Assembly: GCA_019353055.1 (NCBI GenBank)
Contig: JABAHL010000004.1
Span: 62,001 to 126,000, forward strand
DNA: 64,000 nt
Origin: Faucicola osloensis_C
Lineage (GTDB): Bacteria; Pseudomonadota; Gammaproteobacteria; Pseudomonadales; Moraxellaceae
Reading direction: 5' to 3'
Positions within the stretch are counted from its first letter, which is position 1. Each line of letters starts with the position of its first letter. The position numbers and the translations under genes were made by a program. This document shows, piece after piece, positions 44,198 to 52,830 of this stretch. Below the pieces are notes generated by a model that did no database searches, had not been told where the DNA came from, and saw only the letters and a list, made by a program, of their open reading frames with translations.

Positions 44198-44578
44198 CTA
44201 TTTGAATTCGACATACTGCTTGACATAATTGGCACTTAGCGTGGTGGAATTGACGCAAATCTGTAAACTGCCAGCAGGCACCTCACTTTCGAATTCCTGC
44301 AGATGCGCTTTGATAGCATCGGCAATGCGCTGCGCCAATGATTGAATGGTAGCGTCATCACGCCCTGGCATCAGATAAAAATGCGCCATAACAAAAGCTT
44401 CATCTCCGCTATCGGTCAGTCCTACTAATGCGTGGTTTGGGTAGTAGATACGTGATTTGATATCACTTTGCAGCTTAAAGTTGCCAGACTGCCATAGTGT
44501 ATCATTGACCCGCGCTAATAGGTTATCGGGCTGACTAATAACATGGTCGTGACTCACTTCAATAATGACATTGGGCAT
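44198..44578 (-). CDS. 5-carboxymethyl-2-hydroxymuconate isomerase-like tautomerase
   Basis: 126 residues with the N-terminal Pro after Met (MPNVIIEVSHDH), the general base of the tautomerase superfamily. SDIKSRIYYPNHALVG and AHFYLMPGRDDATIQSLAQ fit the CHMI (HpaF) group. No homoprotocatechuate-pathway genes are nearby, so the physiological substrate is uncertain. It lies 11 nt downstream of ybaK and is probably cotranscribed. Confidence 0.75.
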   Translation of the reverse strand: MPNVIIEVSHDHVISQPDNLLARVNDTLWQSGNFKLQSDIKSRIYYPNHALVGLTDSGDEAFVMAHFYLMPGRDDATIQSLAQRIADAIKAHLQEFESEVPAGSLQICVNSTTLSANYVKQYVEFK

Positions 44579-44589
44579 GGTGTTATCCT

Positions 44590-45060
44590 TTATTCTTGAA
44601 TTAAATCTGCAAACTTGGCGTTTACTGCGCCTGCTAAATCCGACGGCGACAACTCAATCTCTAAACCGCGTCTACCGCCACTACAATAGATCGTCGCAAA
44701 GTGTTGTGCGGACTGATCGATGACCGTGGGCAGGCGTTTTTTTTGACCTAGCGGGCTTACCCCACCTAGCACATAGCCTGTGGTACGTTCTACCAATTTG
44801 GGGTCTGCCATTTGGGCTTTTTTACTGCCGATGGCTTTGGCGATTTTTTTTAGGTTGAGCAAATGCTCAACAGGCAGTATCGCAACAGCGAGCTTGTCAT
44901 TGTCATCTTGTACCACCAAGGTTTTAAATACCCGCTTTGGCTCAACTTGTAGTTTTTCTGCTGCTTCAAGCCCATAGCTTTCACTATGCGCGTCATGATG
45001 ATATTCATGTAACTGGAAGTTGATTTTTAGTTTTTTGGCAAGATTAACGGCAGGTGTCAT
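44590..45060 (-). CDS. ybaK: Cys-tRNA(Pro)/Cys-tRNA(Cys) deacylase YbaK/EbsC
   Basis: 156-residue trans-editing enzyme of the YbaK/ProX family that hydrolyses mischarged Cys-tRNA(Pro). LQVEPKRVFKTLVVQDDNDKLA (in pieces) holds the conserved Lys of the active site near residue 44; KKIAKAIGSKKAQMADP and GYVLGGVSPLGQKKRLPT are standard blocks. Full length. Confidence 0.93.
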   Translation of the reverse strand: MTPAVNLAKKLKINFQLHEYHHDAHSESYGLEAAEKLQVEPKRVFKTLVVQDDNDKLAVAILPVEHLLNLKKIAKAIGSKKAQMADPKLVERTTGYVLGGVSPLGQKKRLPTVIDQSAQHFATIYCSGGRRGLEIELSPSDLAGAVNAKFADLIQE

Positions 45061-45154
45061 GGCGGTTTCTTAACAGGGTTTGGTGATTGAACATAGTCAT
45101 TCATCATAACCAAACTGCGGGTTAAAACAAAGCTCATTGGGTATAAAAAACGTA

Positions 45155-45192
45155 TAAAAAAACCAGCCTACTATTGTAATAGTGACTGGTTT
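45155..45192 (-). terminator. Terminator of the cytochrome c gene
   Basis: On the minus strand AAACCAG, ACTATT/AATAGT inner stem and CTGGTTT followed by a T-run. Located below the cytochrome gene and above ybaK. Confidence 0.8.
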
Positions 45193-45281
45193 ACTGATGC
45201 TCGATGCCAGAATTGATTGCATAGGCTTGATTACATAGGCCTGAAGGTGTAGCCTTGCTTTTATAGCGGGCGCAATACCTA

Positions 45282-45782
45282 TCAGCTCGCTTTTGAGACC
45301 ATATAATCAACGGCCGCTTTTACTTCCTCATCCGAGGCTTGGCTACCACCTTTGGCTGGCATCACACCAGATTTTCCTTGATAGCCGACAATGGCGTGTT
45401 TATAAAGCGTGTCTTTACCTTGCGCAATGCGAGGTGCCCAAGCAGCTTTATCAGCAAGTTTTGGTGCACCCATCAAGCCTGCTGTGTGACAAGTGGCACA
45501 TACACTACCAAACAATTTTTCGCCAGCATCAGCAGAAACTGGGGTAGCGGTTGCTGTCGTCGTGGTGGCAGCTGCTGAGGCAGCTGTCGGTGGCACAAAT
45601 GAAGCAGGCTGTGAGGCCACTGGCATGGGATGGTTTGCACGAGCGATTTCACCTTGCTCTGCGGCAATTTCTTCGGTTGGTTTGCTTTCGGCTGACTCAT
45701 GCTTACTACATGCGCTCATGGTAAGACCCAAGGCAATCATAAGACTGGCTAACGTGGCATTGCGTGTTGATATCGGTAGCAT
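45282..45782 (-). CDS. Lipoprotein c5-type cytochrome
   Basis: 166 residues. The signal sequence MLPISTRNATLASLMIALG ends TMSAC, a lipobox, so the protein is probably lipid-anchored. An Ala/Thr/Pro-rich linker (about 45-85) leads to a cytochrome c5-like domain with GSVCATCHTAG (haem attachment) and GVMPAKGG, whose Met is the likely sixth ligand. Role: periplasmic electron transfer, partner unknown. Own terminator; monocistronic. Confidence 0.88.
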   Translation of the reverse strand: MLPISTRNATLASLMIALGLTMSACSKHESAESKPTEEIAAEQGEIARANHPMPVASQPASFVPPTAASAAATTTTATATPVSADAGEKLFGSVCATCHTAGLMGAPKLADKAAWAPRIAQGKDTLYKHAIVGYQGKSGVMPAKGGSQASDEEVKAAVDYMVSKAS

Positions 45783-46134
45783 AACCTTTTCCTTTCAAAT
45801 AAGGTGAAATCTAATTTCACATCAATGTATAAATTTTTAATAGCCCTACAAACTGTTTTTGCATGGTAATGTTTTGCGTGGTAATGTCGACTGGCAAATG
45901 GCTAGTACGACATTTAGCGGTATGTTGTTATCACATGAGAATTAGTGACTATATTAGCATTACTGCGGTATGAATAAAATAACATTTTAAAGCCACCTTG
46001 CTAAATCATTACTATCATTGTGTATTTTGTTACAATAACCGGAAAATTTTTTTTTACTGGCTAGATAAAACAGGGCAATTAGCTAAGAGGAGGATTTTTT
46101 AGTTTAACGGGTTATTAAAAAGCTAAAATTTACA

Positions 46135-46163
46135 TTGACTTACATGCAATATTTAGTTAAAAT
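46135..46163 (+). promoter_or_regulatory. rpsU promoter
   Basis: TTGACT, 17 nt, TAAAAT. Strong sigma-70 match, giving a leader of about 150 nt. Confidence 0.75.
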
Positions 46164-46192
46164 TCGCACCTATTTTTATCCTAATCTGAGCT

Positions 46193-46316
46193 GATGCCAA
46201 ACCATGGGTAGGTTGGCTAATAATCACCTATACAGCCGGATTAATGTTCCTGACCCACTAACCCCGCTTTGTTGATAGCACATTCAATGTCTATCAATCA
46301 GCCTAGACTTAAGGAG
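46193..46316 (+). promoter_or_regulatory. Structured rpsU leader
   Basis: GCCAAACC/GGTTGGC (7 pairs and a bulged A, near 46196-46217) and TTGATAG/CTATCAA with an inner ACA/TGT (46272-46297). The second stem ends about 12 nt before the AAGGAG site. Could serve autoregulation by S21, which is inference. Confidence 0.45.
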
Positions 46317-46321
46317 TCTAC

Positions 46322-46537
46322 ATGCCAGCAGTAAAGGTAAAAGAGAACGAACCTGTAGATATCGCAATTCGCCGCTTTAAACGTGCTTGTGAGAAAGCCG
46401 GTATTTTAGCAGATGTACGTAAACATGAGTTCTATGAAAAACCAACTCAAGAACGTAAACGCAAAAAAGCAGCTGCGGTAAAACGTTACAAAAAGAAAAT
46501 GTCACGTGAATCAGTACGCACCACTCGTCTTTACTAA
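46322..46537 (+). CDS. rpsU: 30S ribosomal protein S21
   Basis: 71 residues: MPAVKVKENEPVDIAIRRFK, RACEKAGILADVRKHEFYEKP and a basic C-terminus YKKKMSRESVRTTRLY. Binds near the 3' end of 16S rRNA and helps initiation. AAGGAG ahead of the start. Followed by a terminator and yqeY; dnaG and rpoD, which follow in enterobacteria, are not here. Confidence 0.98.
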   Translation: MPAVKVKENEPVDIAIRRFKRACEKAGILADVRKHEFYEKPTQERKRKKAAAVKRYKKKMSRESVRTTRLY

Positions 46538-46575
46538 GGTAATTTGTCGCAAGACACCCAATACCAGTAAATGAT

Positions 46576-46604
46576 AAAATCCACTTTGTTAAGTGGATTT
46601 TTTT
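46576..46604 (+). terminator. Terminator after rpsU
   Basis: AAAATCCACTT, 4-nt loop, AAGTGGATTTTTTT. Confidence 0.9.
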
Positions 46605-46667
46605 ATGCTATGTTGCTAACCACAATTTTAAAAACGCCATTAGCTAACATGAGGGAGCGTTAAAACC

Positions 46668-47114
46668 ATGACTACCATAAAAGACACTCTGACCGATGTG
46701 GTCAAAACTGCCATGAAAGCGCGTGAGCTTGAAAAAGTTAAAGTGCTACGCAGCGTACAAGCGGTGATAAAACAAATCGAAATTGACCGCCAACTAACGC
46801 TCGATGATGCAGGTGTACTAGACATCTTACAAAAGCAAACCAAGCAGCGCCAAGAGTCGCTCGCGATTTTTGCAGCCAATGGTCGGGAAGATTTGGCACA
46901 AAAAGAACAATTTGAGATTGATGTGATTAGTCAATTCTTGCCACAACCCATGAGTGAAGCAGAAATTGCCAATCTGGTAGCTGCTGAAATTGCTGAGCAA
47001 GGTGCCACTTCAATGCAGCAAATGGGCGCTGTGATGAATGCGCTGAAAGTCAAAACCGCAGGTCGTGCTGACCCCGCTTTGATTTCAAAATTGGTCAAAG
47101 CGACATTGGCTTAA
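46668..47114 (+). CDS. yqeY: GatB/YqeY domain protein
   Basis: 148 residues resembling the C-terminal tRNA-recognition domain of GatB as a stand-alone protein. TIKDTLTDVVKTAMKARELEK and VLRSVQAVIKQIEIDR start the family; EQFEIDVISQFLPQPMSEAE is characteristic. Function unproven. Its usual neighbour rpsU is directly upstream. Confidence 0.93.
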   Translation: MTTIKDTLTDVVKTAMKARELEKVKVLRSVQAVIKQIEIDRQLTLDDAGVLDILQKQTKQRQESLAIFAANGREDLAQKEQFEIDVISQFLPQPMSEAEIANLVAAEIAEQGATSMQQMGAVMNALKVKTAGRADPALISKLVKATLA

Positions 47115-47126
47115 TCCATGCATCCT

Positions 47127-47163
47127 AAAAAAAGCCATAAGATTTGTACTTATGGCTTTTTTT
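47127..47163. terminator. Bidirectional terminator between yqeY and maf
   Basis: AAAAAAAGCCATAAG and CTTATGGCTTTTTTT with an 8-nt loop, between convergent genes. Confidence 0.9.
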
Positions 47164-47173
47164 AAGTTTATTT

Positions 47174-47803
47174 TTACTGATGGGCTTGCATCACCTGAGA
47201 AAGCAAGTCTAACGTTTCCACCAACGGCAGTCCAACCACATTGCTATAACTACCGTCAATCGCTTTGACCCAAGCAGCGCCCAGTCCTTGAATAGCATAA
47301 CCGCCTGCTTTGTCTTGTGGTTCGCCTGTATGCCAATAATGCGTCATCATGCTGTCAGTGAGCGCAATAAATTTGACATCAGTTCTCACCACAGTGCAGT
47401 TAGTATAATCTATCTGCCATTGACCGTCACGCTGCGCCATTCGGCTCACTTGCACCGCGGTCCATACTTGGTGCGAGGCATTGCTCATTTGCCGCCACAT
47501 CGCACAAGCATCGGCAAAATCTATAGGTTTTTGCAGCACTGACCCATCCGGCAATACGCCAATGGTATCGGCGGTAATCACCACACACTCGGTCATAGCG
47601 TTTGGCAAAACTTGTAAAGCGGCTTGCGCTTTTTGACTCACCATACGCCCAATATAGTCAATCGCCGATTCCTCTGCTAGCGGTGATTCATCAATGCTGA
47701 CTGCCGCGCAAGTATGTGGTACCGCAACTTGATCTAACAACTCACGCCGTCTGGGTGAGGTGGAGGCCAAGATAATCGGTATAGTGGCATTAAATTGATA
47801 CAT
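47174..47803 (-). CDS. maf: Maf family nucleoside triphosphate pyrophosphatase
   Basis: 209 residues. The N-terminal ASTSPRRRELLDQ is the Maf signature (SxSPRRxxLL); Maf proteins hydrolyse non-canonical or canonical NTPs and were linked to septum inhibition. VVITADTIGVLPDG and GGYAIQGLGAAWVKAIDGS, SNVVGLPL complete the pattern. Last gene of the mreBCD-maf cluster, 18 nt after mreD. Confidence 0.93.
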   Translation of the reverse strand: MYQFNATIPIILASTSPRRRELLDQVAVPHTCAAVSIDESPLAEESAIDYIGRMVSQKAQAALQVLPNAMTECVVITADTIGVLPDGSVLQKPIDFADACAMWRQMSNASHQVWTAVQVSRMAQRDGQWQIDYTNCTVVRTDVKFIALTDSMMTHYWHTGEPQDKAGGYAIQGLGAAWVKAIDGSYSNVVGLPLVETLDLLSQVMQAHQ

Positions 47804-47821
47804 AATAACTTCTCAATACGC

Positions 47822-48307
47822 TTATCGCGTATAACGCAGCATGACAGCGACTAACAGTGGCCAAATCAAGGTGCTGACGGCAACGGTATAAAGCAATTGG
47901 GGTGCAAACACCCCTTGAGTAAATAAATGCAGAAAAATTAACCCAAATTGATAAATCAGCAGACAGGCTCCCGCCAAAAGCCACACCAAGTTCGAGGACA
48001 ATTGGCGTAAATAACCACTGACAAACTTAATAAAAAACGCCACCAGCACCGCACATAAGGCTTGCTGACCGATTCGGCTATCTGTGAGTAAATCAGCAAA
48101 CAAACCAACCACAAATGCCAATCCCATGCCAATTAAAGTCGGTTGAAATATCAGCCAAAAAATCAGCATCATAATCATCCACATCGGACGAAATAGCGCA
48201 ATCTCTGCCGACAGCGGATACACACTAAGTACCGATGCGATGATAAAACTGATTGCCATCACAATATATAAATGCTGTTTGGTTTTTTTGCGCTGAACGA
48301 CGACCAT
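47822..48307 (-). CDS. mreD: Rod shape-determining protein MreD
   Basis: 161-residue integral membrane protein with five or six helices (MAISFIIASVLSVYPL; MWMIMMLIFWLIFQP; GMGLAFVVGLFADLLTDSRIGQQALCAVLV in pieces). The GLFADLLTDSRIGQQAL segment is typical of MreD. Part of the elongasome; 11 nt after mreC. Confidence 0.92.
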   Translation of the reverse strand: MVVVQRKKTKQHLYIVMAISFIIASVLSVYPLSAEIALFRPMWMIMMLIFWLIFQPTLIGMGLAFVVGLFADLLTDSRIGQQALCAVLVAFFIKFVSGYLRQLSSNLVWLLAGACLLIYQFGLIFLHLFTQGVFAPQLLYTVAVSTLIWPLLVAVMLRYTR

Positions 48308-48318
48308 AATCAGTGATT

Positions 48319-49146
48319 TTAAACCTTTTGCTGAAGCAATAAAACATAAGACGTATTGATAAAATTGGCAGCGGGTTTCACCATAATCTTGGCATAGCCC
48401 CCCGCTTGCTCGGCCTCTACTTTTGCCACACGCCCAACAGGAAATCCCGCAGGAATGCGACCGCCAAGCCCAGATGAAATTAGCTCATCACCAATGCGTA
48501 CATCCGATGCCTTAAAGATATAATCTAGTACCAAATACTGCGGATTACCTTTGCCCGATACAATGGCTTTTTGCCCGGTACGTTTGATAGTCACCGCAAC
48601 CGATTGTTGGTCATCGCTGATTAACACCACACGGCAGGTATCGGGATAAACATTGACGACTTGTCCAAGAATGCCGTTTTCATCAATCACCGTTTGCCCG
48701 ACAATCACTCCGTCTTTGCTGCCTTTATTGATGACCACCATTTGCCGCAGTGGATTGCTATCGGTACCAATGACATGCGACAACAGTAAATTAAACTGGT
48801 CTGGTGTGGTGGCAGATAAAATCCCTTGCAGTCGGGCATTTTGCGCAACAAGATAATCTTGCTGCTGCAATTGCGCTTTGGCATGCACTAGCTCAGCTTT
48901 TAACTGGACATTCTCACGGCGTAACGCTTCTTTTTCGGTCATGGTGCTATCAAGCCAGCCTGCAAAAAAACTTGGGTAAGCCGATACTTGATAGATGGGC
49001 TGCATGGCGGCATGGGTCACGGTACGTACTGGCTGAAACCAACTGCTATTTTTACTATCCAATAACATCAGCACAATCGCCGCAAACACCACAATAAGGG
49101 TCTTGCGAATGGCGAGTGGTTGTTGGGTAAAAATAGTAAGTGACAT
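48319..49146 (-). CDS. mreC: Rod shape-determining protein MreC
   Basis: 275 residues from an ATG preceded by GGA at 8 nt; the frame is open 16 codons further upstream, less likely because it lacks a site. One N-terminal membrane helix (LIVVFAAIVLMLLDS), a coiled-coil (about 55-100; EKEALRRENVQLKAELVHAKAQLQ in parts) and a periplasmic beta-barrel region with VINKGSKDGVIVGQTVID and GLGGRIPAGFPVGRV. Scaffold for the elongasome. Confidence 0.93.
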   Translation of the reverse strand: MSLTIFTQQPLAIRKTLIVVFAAIVLMLLDSKNSSWFQPVRTVTHAAMQPIYQVSAYPSFFAGWLDSTMTEKEALRRENVQLKAELVHAKAQLQQQDYLVAQNARLQGILSATTPDQFNLLLSHVIGTDSNPLRQMVVINKGSKDGVIVGQTVIDENGILGQVVNVYPDTCRVVLISDDQQSVAVTIKRTGQKAIVSGKGNPQYLVLDYIFKASDVRIGDELISSGLGGRIPAGFPVGRVAKVEAEQAGGYAKIMVKPAANFINTSYVLLLQQKV

Positions 49147-49265
49147 AAGTAACATCCAAGTAAAATCCGTGGCAGTCAATACAGCAAGCGGCACAACACA
49201 GATAAGGCTAGCAAAAATCTTTTAAAAAAAGCTATCGTAAAATCATCTTGTCAATAAAGCAATAA

Positions 49266-49289
49266 AACCGCTATTAAAAAATAGCGGTT
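49266..49289 (-). terminator. Hairpin between mreB and mreC (partial terminator)
   Basis: AACCGCTATT, 4 A, AATAGCGGTT: perfect 10-bp stem in the 165-nt gap after mreB, followed on the minus strand by a short TTTTA. A weak terminator could lower mreCD relative to mreB. Confidence 0.55.
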
Positions 49290-49311
49290 AACGGTAACAC
49301 ATCAGTTAACA

Positions 49312-50343
49312 TCAGACAAAAATCATATTCAATGCTTTGTTATTGATAAACTCTAACGCTTTACCACCCCCACGGCTGACACAAGTCAAGGGGTCTTCAG
49401 CTACCGTGACGGGCAAGCCTGTCTCGCGTGAAATCAGCTCATCAAGATTGCGTAATAATGCCCCACCACCCGTTAATACAATACCACGCTCTGCGATATC
49501 GGCTGATAATTCAGGCGGGGTTTGCTCAAGCGCCGCTTTGACACCTGAGATGATACCAGCAATAGGGTCGCTTAAGGCTTTTTGGATTTCGGCAGATGTC
49601 ACCACAAATGATTTAGGCACCCCTTCTGCCATGCTACGACCACGCACTTCCACTTCCAAGGGGTTTTCAGGATCTTCAATAGCCGTCCCTACTTCGGTTT
49701 TGATGCGTTCAGCCGTGGTTTCACCAATCACACAGCCATGGGTACGGCGGACATGAGTAATAATCGCTTCATCAAACACATCACCGCCGATACGGATGGA
49801 GTCGGCATACACACAGCCTGATAGCGCAATCACCGCAATCTCTGTGGTACCACCCCCGATATCCACCACCATCGAACCACTGGCTTCATGCACGGGTAAC
49901 CCTGCGCCAATCGCAGCTGCCATAGGCTCTTCAAGCAATAAGGCTTTGTTCGCGCCTGCCGATTCAACCGCTTCACGAATCGCACGACGTTCTACCAAGG
50001 TAGATTTACAAGGCACACAAACAATCACGTTTGGATTGGCTAAAAAGCGTTTTACTTTCACTTTGTTGATAAAATGCTTGAGCATTTTTTGGGTCACTTC
50101 AAAATCGGCAATCACACCGTCTTTGAGTGGACGAATCGCAGTGATATTATCTGGGGTACGACCTAGCATCTGTTTGGCATCAATACCGACAGCCGCAACG
50201 GTAGGATTTTGGGTACGGTTACTACGAAGCGCAACAACCGTTGGTTCATTGAGGACCACACCTTTACCTGGGGTGAAAATTAACGTGTTGGCAGTGCCAA
50301 GGTCGATGGCGATATTACTTGATAAAAATCCGAAGAGGCTCAT
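49312..50343 (-). CDS. mreB: Rod shape-determining protein MreB
   Basis: 343-residue actin homologue. Phosphate loops IDLGTANTLIF and MVVDIGGGTTEIAVI, adenosine motif GIVLTGGGALLRNLD. N-terminal MSLFGFLSSNI includes the membrane-binding helix. Forms filaments directing sidewall synthesis. First gene of mreBCD-maf; the presence of a full set suggests a rod or coccobacillus. Confidence 0.98.
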   Translation of the reverse strand: MSLFGFLSSNIAIDLGTANTLIFTPGKGVVLNEPTVVALRSNRTQNPTVAAVGIDAKQMLGRTPDNITAIRPLKDGVIADFEVTQKMLKHFINKVKVKRFLANPNVIVCVPCKSTLVERRAIREAVESAGANKALLLEEPMAAAIGAGLPVHEASGSMVVDIGGGTTEIAVIALSGCVYADSIRIGGDVFDEAIITHVRRTHGCVIGETTAERIKTEVGTAIEDPENPLEVEVRGRSMAEGVPKSFVVTSAEIQKALSDPIAGIISGVKAALEQTPPELSADIAERGIVLTGGGALLRNLDELISRETGLPVTVAEDPLTCVSRGGGKALEFINNKALNMIFV

Positions 50344-50962
50344 GTATCATTTCCCAGTGATAACAAAACTACACTGCAAGCAAAGCAGAAATTAGCGGGG
50401 TGTTTAATCGCACATCGAGTCAATGACGCATTTTTTAAAAGCATTCATTTAAAAGCTTTTAATGCCTATGTTTCTAATGCCCATGTTTCAAAACTACCCT
50501 ATTTGCCTACTAACAAAAAAATCTGAAGCAAGCTGCTTACCGCCGCTGTATTTTACATAAAAAATAGCAAGAAACTCTTAACGATTAACAGTTAAAAGGC
50601 TATCTTTTTAGATAAAAAAGGTGACGATAATTTTAAAGAGGTTTAGGCGATAGTGACTTTAATGCGATTAATTTGCGTTTAGTAAGAATAGTGCTAGATT
50701 ATAGCGGTAAAATATCGCAAAATATAGTGATTTAATCACATTCTGTCTTTATTCACGAATTTTTTGTGACAAATTATTTAGGTCACATCACCCTATTTTT
50801 TCAAATTTGTTATTAAAAGTAACTAAACTAAAGCAACTGTTTTTATCAGGTTTTAGCCTCTTTTATTATAGCCTGTTGCTATAATTGGCTGGTTTAAAAT
50901 CGCATCGAACATTTGCCTTGTTTGTCCGTTTTTTATTTTTGTTTGTACTTAAGGAACTCATC
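50344..50962. other. 619-nt divergent gene-free region between mreB and gatC
   Basis: AT-rich. Holds a 15-bp tandem duplication (TAATGCCYATGTTTC at 50460-50489), a dyad TGTGAC-N11-GTCACA (50765-50787) and an extended -10 promoter before gatC. No gene or RNA recognised. Confidence 0.6.
50877..50885 (+). promoter_or_regulatory. Extended -10 promoter of gatCAB
   Basis: TGC followed by a perfect TATAAT, about 75 nt upstream of gatC; no good -35, as expected for an extended -10 promoter. Confidence 0.55.
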
Positions 50963-51265
50963 ATGTCGCAGACCCTTTCAACTGATGAAATTATGAACAT
51001 CGCAAAACTTGCTCGGCTTGGCGTGACTGCTGAGCAGGCAGATAGTTATGCCAACGACCTAAGCAAAATCCTATCGATGATGGATATTTTGGCAGAGGTC
51101 AACACTGACAATATCGCACCGCTTACCAATGTCCATGATATGACCCAGCCACTGCGTGAAGATGTTGTTGGCGGTGATGGGGTCGAAGTCAATCGTGAAC
51201 TAAATCAGTCCATTGCCCCGAGTGTGGCTGATGGCTTATACCTTGTACCACAGGTCATTGAATAA
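50963..51265 (+). CDS. gatC: Aspartyl/glutamyl-tRNA amidotransferase subunit C
   Basis: 100 residues from an ATG behind AAGGAA; the open frame extends 26 codons upstream but that part is promoter sequence. LSTDEIMNIAKLARLGVT, and PLTNVHDMTQPLREDVV near residue 55-70, are GatC signatures. It wraps the GatA-GatB interface. First gene of gatCAB. Confidence 0.95.
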   Translation: MSQTLSTDEIMNIAKLARLGVTAEQADSYANDLSKILSMMDILAEVNTDNIAPLTNVHDMTQPLREDVVGGDGVEVNRELNQSIAPSVADGLYLVPQVIE

Positions 51266-51322
51266 GCCACCGCTCATCGAATAACTTGTCAAATTTTTGT
51301 TAACTAATTATAAGTGAAAATT

Positions 51323-52819
51323 ATGTCTGAACTACATACGTTTTCGGTTGCCCAATTGGCAGCAGGTCTAAAAAATAAAGACTTTAGCAGTACCGAACTT
51401 ACCCAACATTTTCTCAATCGGATTACCCAGCATGATAAAGCCATCAACAGCTTTATCACGATCACGCCTGAACAAGCGTTAGCGCAAGCCTCTGCCGCCG
51501 ATAAATTATTGGCAGAAGGCAAAGGCGCAGACTTGACGGGCGTGCCACTGGCTCATAAAGACATTTTTTGTACCCAAGGCGTTTTAACCACTTGTGGCTC
51601 AAAAATGCTAGAAAACTTTGTGGCACCTTACAACGCTACCATCGTTGAAAACTGCCAAAATGCAGGCTTAGTTATGCTTGGCAAAACCAGCATGGATGAG
51701 TTCGCCATGGGCTCGGACAATGAGTCATCTTACTTTGGCGCCGTGCACAACCCTTGGGATACCAGCCGTGTACCAGGCGGTTCATCGGGCGGAAGCGCAG
51801 CTGCGGTTGCGGCAGGTTTTGCACCCTTTGCTACAGGCTCAGATACCGGCGGCTCGATTCGTCAACCTGCGTCATTTTGTGGTTTGACAGGGATTAAGCC
51901 CACTTACGGACGTGTTTCACGTTATGGGATGGTGGCGTATGCGTCAAGTTTTGACCAAGCTGGCAGCTTTGGTAAAACCGCAGAAGATTGTGCTTATTTG
52001 CTCAACGTGTTGTCAGGTCATGACAGCAAAGATTCAACGTCTGCCAACAAAGAGGTGCCGGATTTTGTCGCGAGTTTGACCAGCAAACGCCAAGCCAATG
52101 CCAGCCATGATAAACCGCTTCAAGGGTTACGCATCGGTATCCCAACCGAATACTTTGCCGATGGCTTAAATAGCGAGGTTAAAGCCAGCGTAGAAGCGGC
52201 ATTAAAACAATACCAAGCCTTGGGTGCAAGCTTGGTGGATGTGAATTTGACCAAACCTGAAATCACCCTTGCCACTTATTATTTGCTCGCCCCAGCCGAG
52301 GCTTCATCTAACTTATCGCGTTATGATGGAGTGCGTTATGGCTACCGCTGTGATAGCCCAAAAAACTTGGAAGATTTATACACCCGCTCACGTTCTGAAG
52401 GCTTTGGTGCTGAAGTACAGCGCCGTATTTTGATGGGTACTTATGCGTTATCAGCGGGTTATTTTGATGCCTATTATGTCAAAGCGCAAAAAGTGCGCCG
52501 CCTCATCAGCCAAGATTTTGCCAAAGCCTTTGAAAGCTGTGATGTCATTGCCACCCCAACTGCGCCAACGACGGCTTATAAAATCGGTGCAAGCCTTAGC
52601 CCTGCCGAAATTTATATGGGGGATGTTTATACCATTGGCGTGAATTTAGCCGGTTTACCGTCATTAAGCCATCCGGTGGGTTTTGATGGTAACAATCTGC
52701 CTGTGGGCTTACAGCTGATTGCAAAAGCATGGGACGAAGAGACACTACTGCAAACTGCCGATGCGTATCAACAAGTCACTGATTTTCACCAACAACTATC
52801 ACCCATCGCCAAAGCCTAA
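51323..52819 (+). CDS. gatA: Aspartyl/glutamyl-tRNA amidotransferase subunit A
   Basis: 498-residue amidase-signature enzyme that releases ammonia from glutamine for transamidation of misacylated tRNAs. Catalytic Lys in VPLAHKDIF, the Ser pair in GGSSGGSAAAVAAG and GSDTGGSIRQPASF. Starts MSELHTFSVAQ. Its presence implies that Gln-tRNA and/or Asn-tRNA is made indirectly in this organism. Confidence 0.98.
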   Translation: MSELHTFSVAQLAAGLKNKDFSSTELTQHFLNRITQHDKAINSFITITPEQALAQASAADKLLAEGKGADLTGVPLAHKDIFCTQGVLTTCGSKMLENFVAPYNATIVENCQNAGLVMLGKTSMDEFAMGSDNESSYFGAVHNPWDTSRVPGGSSGGSAAAVAAGFAPFATGSDTGGSIRQPASFCGLTGIKPTYGRVSRYGMVAYASSFDQAGSFGKTAEDCAYLLNVLSGHDSKDSTSANKEVPDFVASLTSKRQANASHDKPLQGLRIGIPTEYFADGLNSEVKASVEAALKQYQALGASLVDVNLTKPEITLATYYLLAPAEASSNLSRYDGVRYGYRCDSPKNLEDLYTRSRSEGFGAEVQRRILMGTYALSAGYFDAYYVKAQKVRRLISQDFAKAFESCDVIATPTAPTTAYKIGASLSPAEIYMGDVYTIGVNLAGLPSLSHPVGFDGNNLPVGLQLIAKAWDEETLLQTADAYQQVTDFHQQLSPIAKA

Positions 52820-52830
52820 GGAGCCTTGTT

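Larger units (their letters stand above)
45783..46321. other. 539-nt gene-free region upstream of rpsU
   Basis: Contains a 15-bp imperfect tandem duplication (TTTTGCRTGGTAATG at 45857-45886), an orphan AGAGGAGG near 46085 with no start codon behind it, the rpsU promoter and a 150-nt rpsU leader with two hairpins. Confidence 0.6.

Noticed and set aside
46083..46095. Very strong AGAGGAGG upstream of rpsU
   Set aside because: No start codon at a usable distance and stop codons follow; it lies upstream of the rpsU promoter, so no small gene is supported.
50765..50787. Calling the TGTGAC dyad a CRP site
   Set aside because: The spacing between half-sites is 11, not that of the CRP consensus.
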